DNA of 52,069 nucleotides from a virus. Below the pieces are notes generated by a model. The model searched no databases. It was not told where the DNA came from and saw only the letters and a program-made list of their open reading frames with translations. Positions 31,451 to 38,783 of this stretch are shown here, one piece after another (position 1 is the stretch's first letter; each line of letters opens with the position of its first letter). The position numbers were made by a program, and so were the translations under genes. The DNA lies in the IMG/VR virus record IMGVR_UViG_3300021425_003459, positions 1-52,069 of that record; one strand, written 5' to 3'.

Positions 31451-31834
31451 ATGGTTAAGCAGATCACAACTAAAAACAAACAATCTTGGGGTTATCACTA
31501 CATGGTCGATTGTTCAGGTTGTAATGACAACATATCAGATAAAAAACAAATTTCAATTTTTGTAAAAGAATTAATTAAAAAAATAAAAATGAAAGCTCAT
31601 GGTAAACCCACTATAGAATATCTTTTACCAGGCCATAAGAATGAGGGTTATAGTATGTTGCAGTTGATACACACCTCAAATCTAGCGGCACATTTTATGA
31701 GCAAAAGCAAAACTGCTTATTTCGACGTTTTCAGTTGCAAAAATTTTGATACAAAAATCGTTGATTTAACTGTAAAAAAATATTTTGCTCCAAAAAAAAC
31801 CAAATCAAAATTTTTAACTCGACAAGCACCATGA
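31451..31834 (+). CDS. speD: S-adenosylmethionine decarboxylase family protein (SpeD-like)
   Basis: The 127-aa protein fits prokaryotic class 1 SpeD. HYMVDCSGC matches the N-terminal HxxxDxxGC, and Ser76, His81 and Cys96 match T. maritima Ser63 (pyruvoyl precursor), His68 and Cys83 with exact spacing (5, then 15). The residue after the cleavage serine is Asn77 instead of the usual His64. Homologues decarboxylate SAM for spermidine synthesis, and some have changed to ornithine or arginine. The variant site means the substrate is open. It overlaps the next gene as ATGA. Confidence 0.85.
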   Translation: MVKQITTKNKQSWGYHYMVDCSGCNDNISDKKQISIFVKELIKKIKMKAHGKPTIEYLLPGHKNEGYSMLQLIHTSNLAAHFMSKSKTAYFDVFSCKNFDTKIVDLTVKKYFAPKKTKSKFLTRQAP

Positions 31835-32478
31835 AGTACGTTTTAATTTTATCATTCAGAGCACAAATTTACAGGTACGAACCCAGAGTTAGAGTATACT
31901 TCAGAGACTCTATGATAGATGAATTTCGTGTGTCTGAACATAAATTTGATGATCCAAAAAAACCAAAAATACTTTCGTACATCGTTGAAGTACCCAAAGA
32001 TCTCCAAGAAACGGAAATAAAATTAAAAATTTTAAATCATGACAACAACTGGACCAATGGATTCATGACCAAAGATACCAATATCTGGTTGGAAGATATA
32101 CATTTTTTTCCCGAACCCCAAATGAACAACCTCTATCAATTCCATTGGTTTGCCAATAACGGAGATGGCATTCATGAAAGATTTGAAACTTTGAGAGTTA
32201 ATTTAAGAGGTCATAATAATTCCGATGACAAAAACGGACTGTTTAATTTGATTGAATATGTGTCGTTTCATCGTATAGAAGGATTGCATAAGGGTGAAGA
32301 AGTTAAAGAAATAAGACATCTTAAATTTGGAGGTAGCGGCTATTATTCTGTCAAATTATATAAAAAATATGGAATGTTGATACCTAAAAATATGAAATAT
32401 CCTCGAAAATTCTGGATTAGAAAGCCCGCATTCATACAAAAAGTGTATGAAGGTTACAAAAACTTATTCGATATCTAA
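31831..32478 (+). CDS. Hypothetical beta-rich protein, 215 aa
   Basis: It overlaps the speD-like stop by 4 bases. The protein starts with alternating strands (YVLILSFRAQIYRYEPRVRV) and has DTNIWLEDIHFFPEPQMN and a LKFGGSGYYSVKLYKKYGM segment, with many aromatics and basic residues. The layout loosely resembles the 27837 protein (NLNIDNVDLGN against TNIWLEDIHFF), so a common carbohydrate-binding-like sandwich is possible. No active site is apparent. Function unknown. Confidence 0.55.
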   Translation: MKYVLILSFRAQIYRYEPRVRVYFRDSMIDEFRVSEHKFDDPKKPKILSYIVEVPKDLQETEIKLKILNHDNNWTNGFMTKDTNIWLEDIHFFPEPQMNNLYQFHWFANNGDGIHERFETLRVNLRGHNNSDDKNGLFNLIEYVSFHRIEGLHKGEEVKEIRHLKFGGSGYYSVKLYKKYGMLIPKNMKYPRKFWIRKPAFIQKVYEGYKNLFDI

Positions 32479-32486
32479 ATAAATAC
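32479..32486 (+). promoter_or_regulatory. T4-type late promoter ATAAATAC
   Basis: It lies 8 bases before ATG 32495; T4 spacing gives a leader of about 4 bases. Confidence 0.65.
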
Positions 32487-32494
32487 TACTAATC

Positions 32495-32749
32495 ATGAGA
32501 ATCAAAGAAGTTTTAATAAAAGAAACAGCAACAGCAGGTGCAACATCATCTGGTAATATTGCTTCTGTTGTATCTCCACATATAGCGATCGGACCCGATA
32601 GATTTAAAAAATCATACACAGGAACACCGGGAGTTTCGGGAACCAAGGCACCCAACCTTCCAAAAATCAAGAAACAAACTCCCAAAGATAATGCACTGGA
32701 CATGACCGGTACATCCTTGTTTGGAGGACCAGGAGTGGTGAGAAGATAA
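32495..32749 (+). CDS. Small late head-type protein with capsid-targeting-like N-terminus, 84 aa
   Basis: It begins MRIKEVLIKETA, where I8-K9-E10 fits a T4 prohead-protease site at the same distance as in T4 internal proteins. The rest is Gly/Pro/Thr/Ser-rich and disordered-looking (SGNIASVVSPHIAIGPDR, then SYTGTPGVSGTKAPN). This block recurs in marine T4-like genomes. It is coupled to the next gene by TAATG. Confidence 0.65.
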   Translation: MRIKEVLIKETATAGATSSGNIASVVSPHIAIGPDRFKKSYTGTPGVSGTKAPNLPKIKKQTPKDNALDMTGTSLFGGPGVVRR

Positions 32750-32913
32750 TGAGTGATATTTTATTGTTAAAAAAAGAATGGATATTGACTTGTCAAAATT
32801 GCGGACATGACTGTCATTGTGGAGGATCTTGTATGCAAGACTTACACGACGGAGACATGAAACCGGTCACTATCGAATGCTGTAAACACTGTAGGCACAA
32901 AGATGAAAATTAA
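32749..32913 (+). CDS. 54-aa Cys-rich zinc-finger-like protein
   Basis: The frame runs from ATG 32749 (in the TAATG overlap) to TAA 32913. It has eight cysteines and several histidines in TCQNCGHDCHCGGSC and ECCKHCRHK, enough for two zinc sites. It overlaps the following gene by 11 bases. Small zinc proteins of this sort often bind nucleic acid or act as inhibitors. No family is recognised. Confidence 0.6.
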   Translation: MSDILLLKKEWILTCQNCGHDCHCGGSCMQDLHDGDMKPVTIECCKHCRHKDEN

Positions 32914-33334
32914 TGAAGTCATAAACGAAGGCGCTTCCATGATGCCTTACTACAAAGATCCAAAAGACAAAGAACAGAGAATTTGGACTTTTCCAGATAA
33001 ATGGCAGAATGATGAGGAGTTAGACACTCCTTATATGAGCAATGCCAGTATGAGAATTTTTTTGAACACGTTGGGATATGATCCAGATTTTGAAGACATG
33101 CCTCCTGTTCCAGCAAAAGAATTTATTGCCAGAACAACACAATGGCTTCAAAAGAATATTGGCAAACCATCACAAGAAGAGCCAACAACAGTTGACCAAA
33201 ATCCAGGAGGTCCTACAATGTACAGTGGCGGTAGGCCGGAAGGATACATGAATCAACAAGTGAAGTACCATAACGAGTTGGCAAGAAAAATAATTCAAAA
33301 ATATCCAGAGGTGACACACTTTGGATTCAACTAA
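32903..33334 (+). CDS. Conserved late protein with capsid-targeting-like N-terminus, 143 aa
   Basis: It begins MKINEVINEG, where I7-N8-E9 fits the (I/L)-x-E prohead site. The body contains YMSNASMRIFLNTLGYDPDF, VPAKEFIARTTQWLQKNIGK and GGPTMYSGGRPEGYMNQQV, all conserved in marine T4-like phages. It ends VTHFGFN. There is no transmembrane segment. The promoter for the next gene overlaps its stop. Confidence 0.65.
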   Translation: MKINEVINEGASMMPYYKDPKDKEQRIWTFPDKWQNDEELDTPYMSNASMRIFLNTLGYDPDFEDMPPVPAKEFIARTTQWLQKNIGKPSQEEPTTVDQNPGGPTMYSGGRPEGYMNQQVKYHNELARKIIQKYPEVTHFGFN

Positions 33335-33341
33335 TAAATAT
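33334..33341 (+). promoter_or_regulatory. T4-type late promoter ATAAATAT
   Basis: T4 spacing puts +1 at 33346, exactly the A of the ATG. Confidence 0.65.
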
Positions 33342-33345
33342 TGAT

Positions 33346-35148
33346 ATGAAAATAAACGAATTGAACACTCCTGTACTGCCTGACACATACGAAGCAAGTA
33401 TGTTCTTGAACCAAACTATCAGGGCAGGAAAGTATGCCATAAAAATTCATAACATGATCGACAACGACCAGGAGATGGAAAGTTGGGTGGCAAAAAAATT
33501 AGATCTAGCCAGTTCATACATATCATCCGTAGGACACTATCTAGAAGGTCAGGAAATGTCCGAAGATGCCGGCGAAGGACACATGGCCAAGAGCCAAATG
33601 TACAAGATTGCAAAATATTGTTTAAAAATTTCAACTTTAGTTAAACCGGGTGATGACATAGAGGCATGGGTACAAACCAAAATGAATCGTGCTGTGGATA
33701 TGTTGGATGCTGTTTACCACTATGAGGATTACCAAAGGTTGAATCCTTACAGAGAGCAATTGGAACAAAATGTATTACAAAAGCATTCACAAGTGATTCA
33801 AAAAAACATCGATGAAATCTTATCAAAAGAAACTCCAGCCGATGATATAGAGACCAAACCTGGTATGTTAAACATCTTAAAGAAAAGAGTACAAGAAGTT
33901 GAAAAGAAAATGTGTCGAGAAAAAACAGAAGCAATCAGCAAAGAAGGAATACAACAAGGTTTTGCTGTGAGATATGAACGTGATGGAAAAAGATTAGCAC
34001 AGGCATACAAAAATAAAGATGATGCTAAAAAGAGAGCATCGGAATTAAAAAACACAACCGGCGTGAAAGACATCTCAATCACACAGCATACGTTTGCTTT
34101 CAAAGAAGATGAGATCAATGAAGATCCAAGAGCAGTAGGCAAAGCATTGGCCAATATCAAATACGGCAAAGAAATTGCTGATGCTATTCTAAAAGGCACA
34201 GACATTGGCATATTAAAAGTAAAAGCAAATGCCTACTTGAGTTCAATTGATGACACATTAGAACTATTGAATCAAATGTATCCATCTCAGTATAATAAAA
34301 ATGAATCTGCTCTAGCAGAAAGAATGCCAGCACAGATCATCAAAAACAAGCAAAAACTTGCTTATATGTCAGACAGAGAATTAGCAAATCATTTAAAAGA
34401 CAAAGATGAAACCACTCTGAGACAGATGGCTTGGAGACACGGTTACGGTAAGATGAGTTCACACTATTGGGACAGAGTTCAAAGAGGACTGGCAGATACT
34501 CACGATGACGATGTGTTAGACACAGAGTTTGATGCTCAACCCAGATACCGAGGACAAAGATTAGATATAGGCGACAGCATTGAAGAAGGATTGGGAGATT
34601 GGATGAAAAAATTAGCGGCCGCTGGAATAATTGTTGGTGCTGTTGCGGGCATGGGATCAATTAACAATGCGATTGATAACAGTGTACCCGCGATCCAGGC
34701 CATGAACACAGCATACGAAATGGCAGTCGACGCTGGCAACGATGAATTGGCAAAAATGATCAAAACAGATATATCAGATGCCAAAGTTAGATTGAGCTCG
34801 GGCAAGGACTTGAATCACATAAAATACCTACAAGACAAGTATTCAAAATTCATGAGTACAGAATCGGTAAATGAATATTCCATGGCAAAAAATAACATTG
34901 ATTTAATAAAACAAAAACAAGACAAAGAAGCATATCAAGATAAAGTACAAACGTTACAACAAATACAAAATGATCCAAATACAAATAAAGACGAATTATT
35001 AAAAAAGATGTTGATGAAAAGAAAAGAGAAATTAGCAACCACAGGTGAATCAAAAACAGTGCTTTATACCAATAGATTAGTGGATATGATGGGTAAAAAA
35101 CTAGGAGAAACCTGGACATTTGCTTTCAAAAACAGTCTAAAATCATAA
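33346..35148 (+). CDS. Large late internal or core protein with internal repeat, 600 aa
   Basis: It begins MKINEL. Residues about 24-68 and 87-128 are two copies of one helical unit (AGKYAIKIHNMIDNDQEMES and AKYCLKISTLVKPGDDIEAW). A SPOR-like segment (GFAVRYERDGKRLAQAYKNK) follows, then a HGYGKMSSHYWDRVQRGLAD block, one hydrophobic Gly/Ala stretch (LAAAGIIVGAVAGMG) and a charged coiled end. Composition and late control suit an internal head protein, possibly membrane-active on ejection. A helix-rich capsid-core scaffold is an alternative. Confidence 0.65.
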   Translation: MKINELNTPVLPDTYEASMFLNQTIRAGKYAIKIHNMIDNDQEMESWVAKKLDLASSYISSVGHYLEGQEMSEDAGEGHMAKSQMYKIAKYCLKISTLVKPGDDIEAWVQTKMNRAVDMLDAVYHYEDYQRLNPYREQLEQNVLQKHSQVIQKNIDEILSKETPADDIETKPGMLNILKKRVQEVEKKMCREKTEAISKEGIQQGFAVRYERDGKRLAQAYKNKDDAKKRASELKNTTGVKDISITQHTFAFKEDEINEDPRAVGKALANIKYGKEIADAILKGTDIGILKVKANAYLSSIDDTLELLNQMYPSQYNKNESALAERMPAQIIKNKQKLAYMSDRELANHLKDKDETTLRQMAWRHGYGKMSSHYWDRVQRGLADTHDDDVLDTEFDAQPRYRGQRLDIGDSIEEGLGDWMKKLAAAGIIVGAVAGMGSINNAIDNSVPAIQAMNTAYEMAVDAGNDELAKMIKTDISDAKVRLSSGKDLNHIKYLQDKYSKFMSTESVNEYSMAKNNIDLIKQKQDKEAYQDKVQTLQQIQNDPNTNKDELLKKMLMKRKEKLATTGESKTVLYTNRLVDMMGKKLGETWTFAFKNSLKS

Positions 35149-35156
35149 AACAATAA

Positions 35157-35164
35157 TATAAATA
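35157..35164 (+). promoter_or_regulatory. Consensus late promoter TATAAATA, distal of a tandem pair
   Basis: An exact TATAAATA, 22 bases upstream of a second one, in the 44-base gap before 35193. It may give a longer transcript or be a second start. Confidence 0.6.
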
Positions 35165-35178
35165 ATAGCATAACCCAA

Positions 35179-35186
35179 TATAAATA
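35179..35186 (+). promoter_or_regulatory. Consensus late promoter TATAAATA, proximal
   Basis: An exact TATAAATA, 6 bases before ATG 35193; T4 spacing gives a leader of one base. Confidence 0.7.
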
Positions 35187-35192
35187 GTTCAT

Positions 35193-36221
35193 ATGGCAAA
35201 AAAACATCACAGTGATTGGTTAGATATAGTTGAAAGACTTAAGGAATTGAGCAACATATCTCCCGAACAAGAACGACAACAACTGTTGGAAGCGGCAAAG
35301 CAAGAACCAAGAATATTAGATGACAAAGATGTGAGTTTGGCCGACATTGCTAAATTGGCCGGGATCAAGGAATACACAGAACCAAAAGTTTCCAAAAAAG
35401 CAGAAAAATTAATAGAGTCGATTGTTAACGATCAACCGACTAAAGAATCTATAATAACAAAAGCAATAAAAGAATCAGACACCGATACTTCTATTTCAAC
35501 CAAGATTAAAAAAGAAGTTACAGAAGATTCAAAGAGACTTGACAAGATTGCTGAGTTGGAGGCACAACTGGCAGAACTAAAAGCAGAACAAAAAAATGAG
35601 CAAACTCATGATGCTGAATCTTTCAAAAAAATTATTTCTGCAGAAATTAAAGAATATATTAAAAATGCCGACGAAAATCAATTGTCAGAACTATACAACA
35701 GCATTTCCGACAATGAAGCAGTTTACAACGAAGAACAAAAAACTATTCTAATCAAGACTGCTGAAACTAAAGAAATTATAGCAGACGCTGAGAAAAACGA
35801 AGAAAAAGTTGTACAAGAAATCGATAACGATAAAGAGATAGAAGAGATGGAAGCAGAACCGGCAAAATGCACACACTGTGACGGAACAGGTAAACACGGA
35901 GAAGATGACTGTGAAGTGTGTGGCGGTTCAGGAATAATAAGAGAAGCAGGTTACGAAGGACAAAGTGACCCACACGCACACGAAATTACTTTAGCAGGTG
36001 ATTACAATCAAGAAAATGCTGTAAGTGACGAAGACGCTATGAGAATTCAATCAATGTTAAAAAAAGCAGGTATTGATGCTGAAGTACATCCAAGCGAACA
36101 AGCACATAATAAAATTCATGTTCATACCATGGCAAGTAAAGACGCTGTATTAGACGTGTTAGGTGATGGCATTGACGAGCAGGTGAGTTACAAAGACGAG
36201 TTGTCCGAAAACAAAAAATAA
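35193..36221 (+). CDS. Late acidic helical protein with a DnaJ-type half zinc finger, 342 aa
   Basis: The N-terminal third has LADIAKLAGI and short helices. The middle (about 105-230) is acidic and coiled-coil-like. Residues about 233-250 read CTHCDGTGKHGEDDCEVCGG, two CxxCxGxG units, which form one of the two zinc sites of a DnaJ zinc domain. The C-terminal 80 residues have HIEHV-type alternation (AHEITLAGD, DAEVHPSEQAHNKIHVHTM). It is driven by tandem exact TATAAATA boxes, so it is abundant and late. A scaffold or head-core role is likely. Confidence 0.65.
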   Translation: MAKKHHSDWLDIVERLKELSNISPEQERQQLLEAAKQEPRILDDKDVSLADIAKLAGIKEYTEPKVSKKAEKLIESIVNDQPTKESIITKAIKESDTDTSISTKIKKEVTEDSKRLDKIAELEAQLAELKAEQKNEQTHDAESFKKIISAEIKEYIKNADENQLSELYNSISDNEAVYNEEQKTILIKTAETKEIIADAEKNEEKVVQEIDNDKEIEEMEAEPAKCTHCDGTGKHGEDDCEVCGGSGIIREAGYEGQSDPHAHEITLAGDYNQENAVSDEDAMRIQSMLKKAGIDAEVHPSEQAHNKIHVHTMASKDAVLDVLGDGIDEQVSYKDELSENKK

Positions 36222-36240
36222 AACTTTCTTCTTTTTTCAT

Positions 36241-36246
36241 CAAATA
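36241..36246 (+). promoter_or_regulatory. Late-promoter-like CAAATA
   Basis: CAAATAT departs from consensus, but T4 spacing would put +1 exactly at ATG 36252. Upstream is a run of T and C. Confidence 0.35.
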
Positions 36247-36251
36247 TTAGA

Positions 36252-36410
36252 ATGAAAAAAAGAAACAAAAAAACACACAATAAAAATTATAAAGAACAAA
36301 CCACATTCGACCCTAAAATACATATAAGAACGGGTAGCGGATACCACATGAAGCACAATGCTCCTGCTGGTAACATGAGTGGTTCTCAGTTGAAGCATAT
36401 ACTGAAATAG
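36252..36410 (+). CDS. 52-aa basic late peptide
   Basis: The frame runs from ATG 36252 to TAG 36410. It begins KKRNKKTHNKNYKEQ and ends AGNMSGSQLKHILK, strongly basic with no hydrophobic helix. It precedes the 36425 gene by 14 bases, with a late promoter overlapping its stop. A DNA-condensing internal peptide is one possibility. Confidence 0.5.
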   Translation: MKKRNKKTHNKNYKEQTTFDPKIHIRTGSGYHMKHNAPAGNMSGSQLKHILK

Positions 36411-36418
36411 ATAAATAT
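36411..36418 (+). promoter_or_regulatory. T4-type late promoter ATAAATAT
   Basis: GATAAATAT lies 6 bases before ATG 36425; T4 spacing gives a 2-base leader. Confidence 0.65.
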
Positions 36419-36424
36419 CAGTAT

Positions 36425-37219
36425 ATGAGTAATATACCAATATTTTCTTACAAACAATATCTAGACGACATGAGTCGTATGACTCAGACAGGCACCGTTG
36501 ATGCTGGACAACAAGCAGAAGCACCTGTGTCCGCAGGCTCTAGAGGATTAAAAAAAACAAAAGAATTTATAAAAGATCCAACACAAATGAAGATGGGAGA
36601 ATCGATCACCATGGAAGACATGAAAAGTTTAATAAACAGAATAGATGGGTTGAACGTGCCAACAAACGAGATCAACGAACTGGCGGATGACGACAAGATT
36701 GAATTCACAAAGGTTATGCTGGACATATCGCAGATCAAGGACAGGGTTGAAGCACTGTCAGTGGACGAGGAAGCCAAGAAATCTGCCATACAGTCACTGA
36801 CCAACGCAGAGGAGGCCCTAGTGGCCCTGGACGAAAGTGAATACGATCCATTCCCAGAAGAGGACGAGATGACGTTCGAGGACGATGATGCGTTCTTTGA
36901 AGCATTCGGTTACCTAGGCTTTCCAGAAGACGAAACGGAACTGTTCGACGCAGAATACAGAGGCAGAAAAGTACCACTGAACAAACCTATGCGTGGTGAT
37001 ATTAAAAAATTCAAAGTTTATGTGAAAGATCCCAAATCTGGAAACGTGAAGAAAGTTAATTTCGGACATGGTGGAAGTTCAGCGAGGAAAGCCGGACAGA
37101 AAACCATGAAGATTAGAAAGTCTAATCCAAAGGCGAGAAAAAGTTTTAGGGCGAGACACAACTGTGCTAACCCAGGACCGAAAACCAAAGCAAGATATTG
37201 GTCATGTAGGAAGTGGTAA
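36425..37219 (+). CDS. Late acidic-then-basic head protein with Cys/Trp-rich C-terminus, 264 aa
   Basis: The N-terminal two thirds are acidic and helical (EDEMTFEDDDAFFEAFGYLG). The C-terminal third switches to basic blocks (RGRKVPLNKPMRGDIKKFKV, then NFGHGGSSARKAGQK) and ends ARKSFRARHNCANPG and RYWSCRKW. This terminal region recurs at the ends of marine T4-like proteins of unknown role. The acidic-basic split resembles core proteins that bridge capsid and DNA. Base composition rises in GC at about 36.7-36.9 kb. Confidence 0.7.
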   Translation: MSNIPIFSYKQYLDDMSRMTQTGTVDAGQQAEAPVSAGSRGLKKTKEFIKDPTQMKMGESITMEDMKSLINRIDGLNVPTNEINELADDDKIEFTKVMLDISQIKDRVEALSVDEEAKKSAIQSLTNAEEALVALDESEYDPFPEEDEMTFEDDDAFFEAFGYLGFPEDETELFDAEYRGRKVPLNKPMRGDIKKFKVYVKDPKSGNVKKVNFGHGGSSARKAGQKTMKIRKSNPKARKSFRARHNCANPGPKTKARYWSCRKW

Positions 37220-37220
37220 T

Positions 37221-37373
37221 ATGAGAATATACGAAGTTACAGAAAAACACCTACCAGAAGAGAAACAAAAAGGCGTTGACGGCAAGGCTTGTTGGAAAGG
37301 CTACAAGAGAATGGGCACAAAGAAAAAAGGTGGCAAGACTGTAGACAACTGCGTTCCAATTAAGAAAAAATAA
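37221..37373 (+). CDS. 50-aa late peptide ending in the Cys/Lys module
   Basis: The ATG at 37221 follows the upstream stop; the longer frame starts inside that gene and is rejected. It opens MRIYEVTEKHL and ends ACWKGYKRMGTKKKGGKTVD then NCVPIKKK, a tail common in marine T4-like proteins. It overlaps the next gene as TAATG. Confidence 0.6.
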   Translation: MRIYEVTEKHLPEEKQKGVDGKACWKGYKRMGTKKKGGKTVDNCVPIKKK

Positions 37374-37975
37374 TGAAATTTATTATTATAAACGGAACAC
37401 TTAAACCAAGTACAGAATCAAACACTTCAGTTGTTTGTGAAATGGTCAAAGTAGGTTTTGAAAAGTTAGGCCACGAGTGTGAAATCGTTAACATGGCAGA
37501 GTTAAACTATAAAAATACCACAGAAGATCACGACGACGACTTACGTCCGATAATCCACAAAATGATACAACCTGAAATGAGTGGAATTATTATTGCCACA
37601 CCTATTTGGTGGGGTATGTTCAGTAGTCATACACAGGCATTGATAGAAAGATTAGACTATATTGATACGTGGAGTTTGGATAACAACCATTATAAACCCA
37701 TGATGGGCAAAGTGTTTGGCAGTATTGTTTCGGGAGGAGTTGATGGTTGGCAACATATCACAGGTACCTTATACAGTTTTGCATCAAACTTATCTTTGAC
37801 TACACCACCTTTGTGTAATATAGAATCAGAAGCACAGGGTAGAAATAACATACTGAAGGATTCCGAAACTATCGGTATGGTCAAAAGTTTGGTCAACAAC
37901 ATGATAGTCTGGGCAGAAGCCATGCAAAAAGGCGAAACTGCCAAAAAAGGTCGTCACAAAGGAAACGTAGAGTAA
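37373..37975 (+). CDS. Flavodoxin-fold NAD(P)H:FMN reductase-like protein
   Basis: The 200-aa protein starts KFIIINGTLKPSTESNTS, the phosphate-binding loop after the first strand of the flavodoxin-like FMN reductase fold. It also has GIIIATPIWWGMFSSHTQAL, the flavin-contacting loop and helix, and SIVSGGVDGWQHITGTL, the last strand and loop. Such proteins reduce FMN or quinones with NAD(P)H. The redox link with the TrxB and peroxiredoxin genes is only thematic. It is translated by coupling from the late 37221 gene. Confidence 0.8.
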   Translation: MKFIIINGTLKPSTESNTSVVCEMVKVGFEKLGHECEIVNMAELNYKNTTEDHDDDLRPIIHKMIQPEMSGIIIATPIWWGMFSSHTQALIERLDYIDTWSLDNNHYKPMMGKVFGSIVSGGVDGWQHITGTLYSFASNLSLTTPPLCNIESEAQGRNNILKDSETIGMVKSLVNNMIVWAEAMQKGETAKKGRHKGNVE

Positions 37976-38043
37976 TGTATAAATTAATTTTCTGGATGTT
38001 AATTATATCAACAGCGGTATATTGTGGTATCTACATTTGGTAA
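37975..38043 (+). CDS. 22-aa membrane peptide
   Basis: The frame runs from ATG 37975 in the TAATG overlap to TAA 38043. It encodes one hydrophobic helix with aromatic ends (KLIFWMLIISTAVYCGIYIW). The size is at the limit of detection, so support is the overlap and the lack of other coding in this gap. Confidence 0.35.
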   Translation: MYKLIFWMLIISTAVYCGIYIW

Positions 38044-38051
38044 TATGAAAT

Positions 38052-38711
38052 ATGCAAACTCTAAAACTCATAGAAAATAGATCTCCTTACTTTATCAAAT
38101 TTGAGTTGCCAAATCTCGAAGACATTAAGAAACTTGTAATGCAAATAAAAACAGCGACTATGAAAAAAGACGACGGTAACTTGTCTAAAACATACAGTCA
38201 CGTTAATCTAGATCCTATAGACGGACAGAAAATAATAGATATGTTTCCATTATCTAAACTGTATAACTTTGATGCCGACAGAGTGGCGCTGTTCATAACT
38301 CCTGCTTACGGAGGAGGAGGAGTACACAAAGATGGTCCCGTCCTAGAAAAAGGCACAACGGGTCCACATAATATAAGTTTCAACATACCTATCAAGATAT
38401 CTGATGATAAATGTGTTACAAAATGGTACGATGATCAAACCTTTGAAAAAGAAAAAATACAGCACAGTAGATATTCTCGTAATGTATTTTTAGATTTTAC
38501 CAATACTGATAAATTTGAGGCAAAGGCACAAACCATAATGGATGCCAATAATGTTCTTTTCGTGAACACTGAACAATGGCATAGTTTTTATAACAATAGT
38601 AGACACACAAGGATAGTTTTAACACTTAGATTGGCTAAACAAGAAAGAAAGAATCATTCTTTTGTTTCGATGGCGAATAACTTAATAGATAACAACTACC
38701 TGGTAAATTAA
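38052..38711 (+). CDS. Putative Fe(II)/2-oxoglutarate-dependent oxygenase
   Basis: The 219-aa protein shows a cupin-like order: His92-x-Asp94 in GGVHKDGP, ISFNIPI, a late His177 in NTEQWHSFYN and Arg187 in HTRIVLTLRL. This fits the HxD...H...R pattern of 2OG-Fe(II) enzymes. These hydroxylate nucleic acids, proteins or small molecules, and marine phages carry several types. Substrate is unknown. It lies just before the DsbA-like gene, with only a short gap. Confidence 0.65.
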   Translation: MQTLKLIENRSPYFIKFELPNLEDIKKLVMQIKTATMKKDDGNLSKTYSHVNLDPIDGQKIIDMFPLSKLYNFDADRVALFITPAYGGGGVHKDGPVLEKGTTGPHNISFNIPIKISDDKCVTKWYDDQTFEKEKIQHSRYSRNVFLDFTNTDKFEAKAQTIMDANNVLFVNTEQWHSFYNNSRHTRIVLTLRLAKQERKNHSFVSMANNLIDNNYLVN

Positions 38712-38730
38712 TACAACCGATTATAATCAG

Positions 38731-38759
38731 TTGATCTATTTAAAAATCTAATGTATAAT
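38731..38759 (+). promoter_or_regulatory. Sigma70-like promoter TTGATC-17-TATAAT with leader and ribosome site
   Basis: TTGATC (38731-38736) and TATAAT (38754-38759) are 17 bases apart. A start near 38766 gives an 18-base leader containing AAAGGAG before ATG 38784. The palindrome GATTATAATC lies just upstream at 38720. Confidence 0.7.
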
Positions 38760-38783
38760 AAACGATTAACAAAGGAGACATAT

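Noticed and set aside
36222-36251. Rho-independent terminator after the 35193 gene
   Set aside because: The T/C-rich run has no GC hairpin before it.
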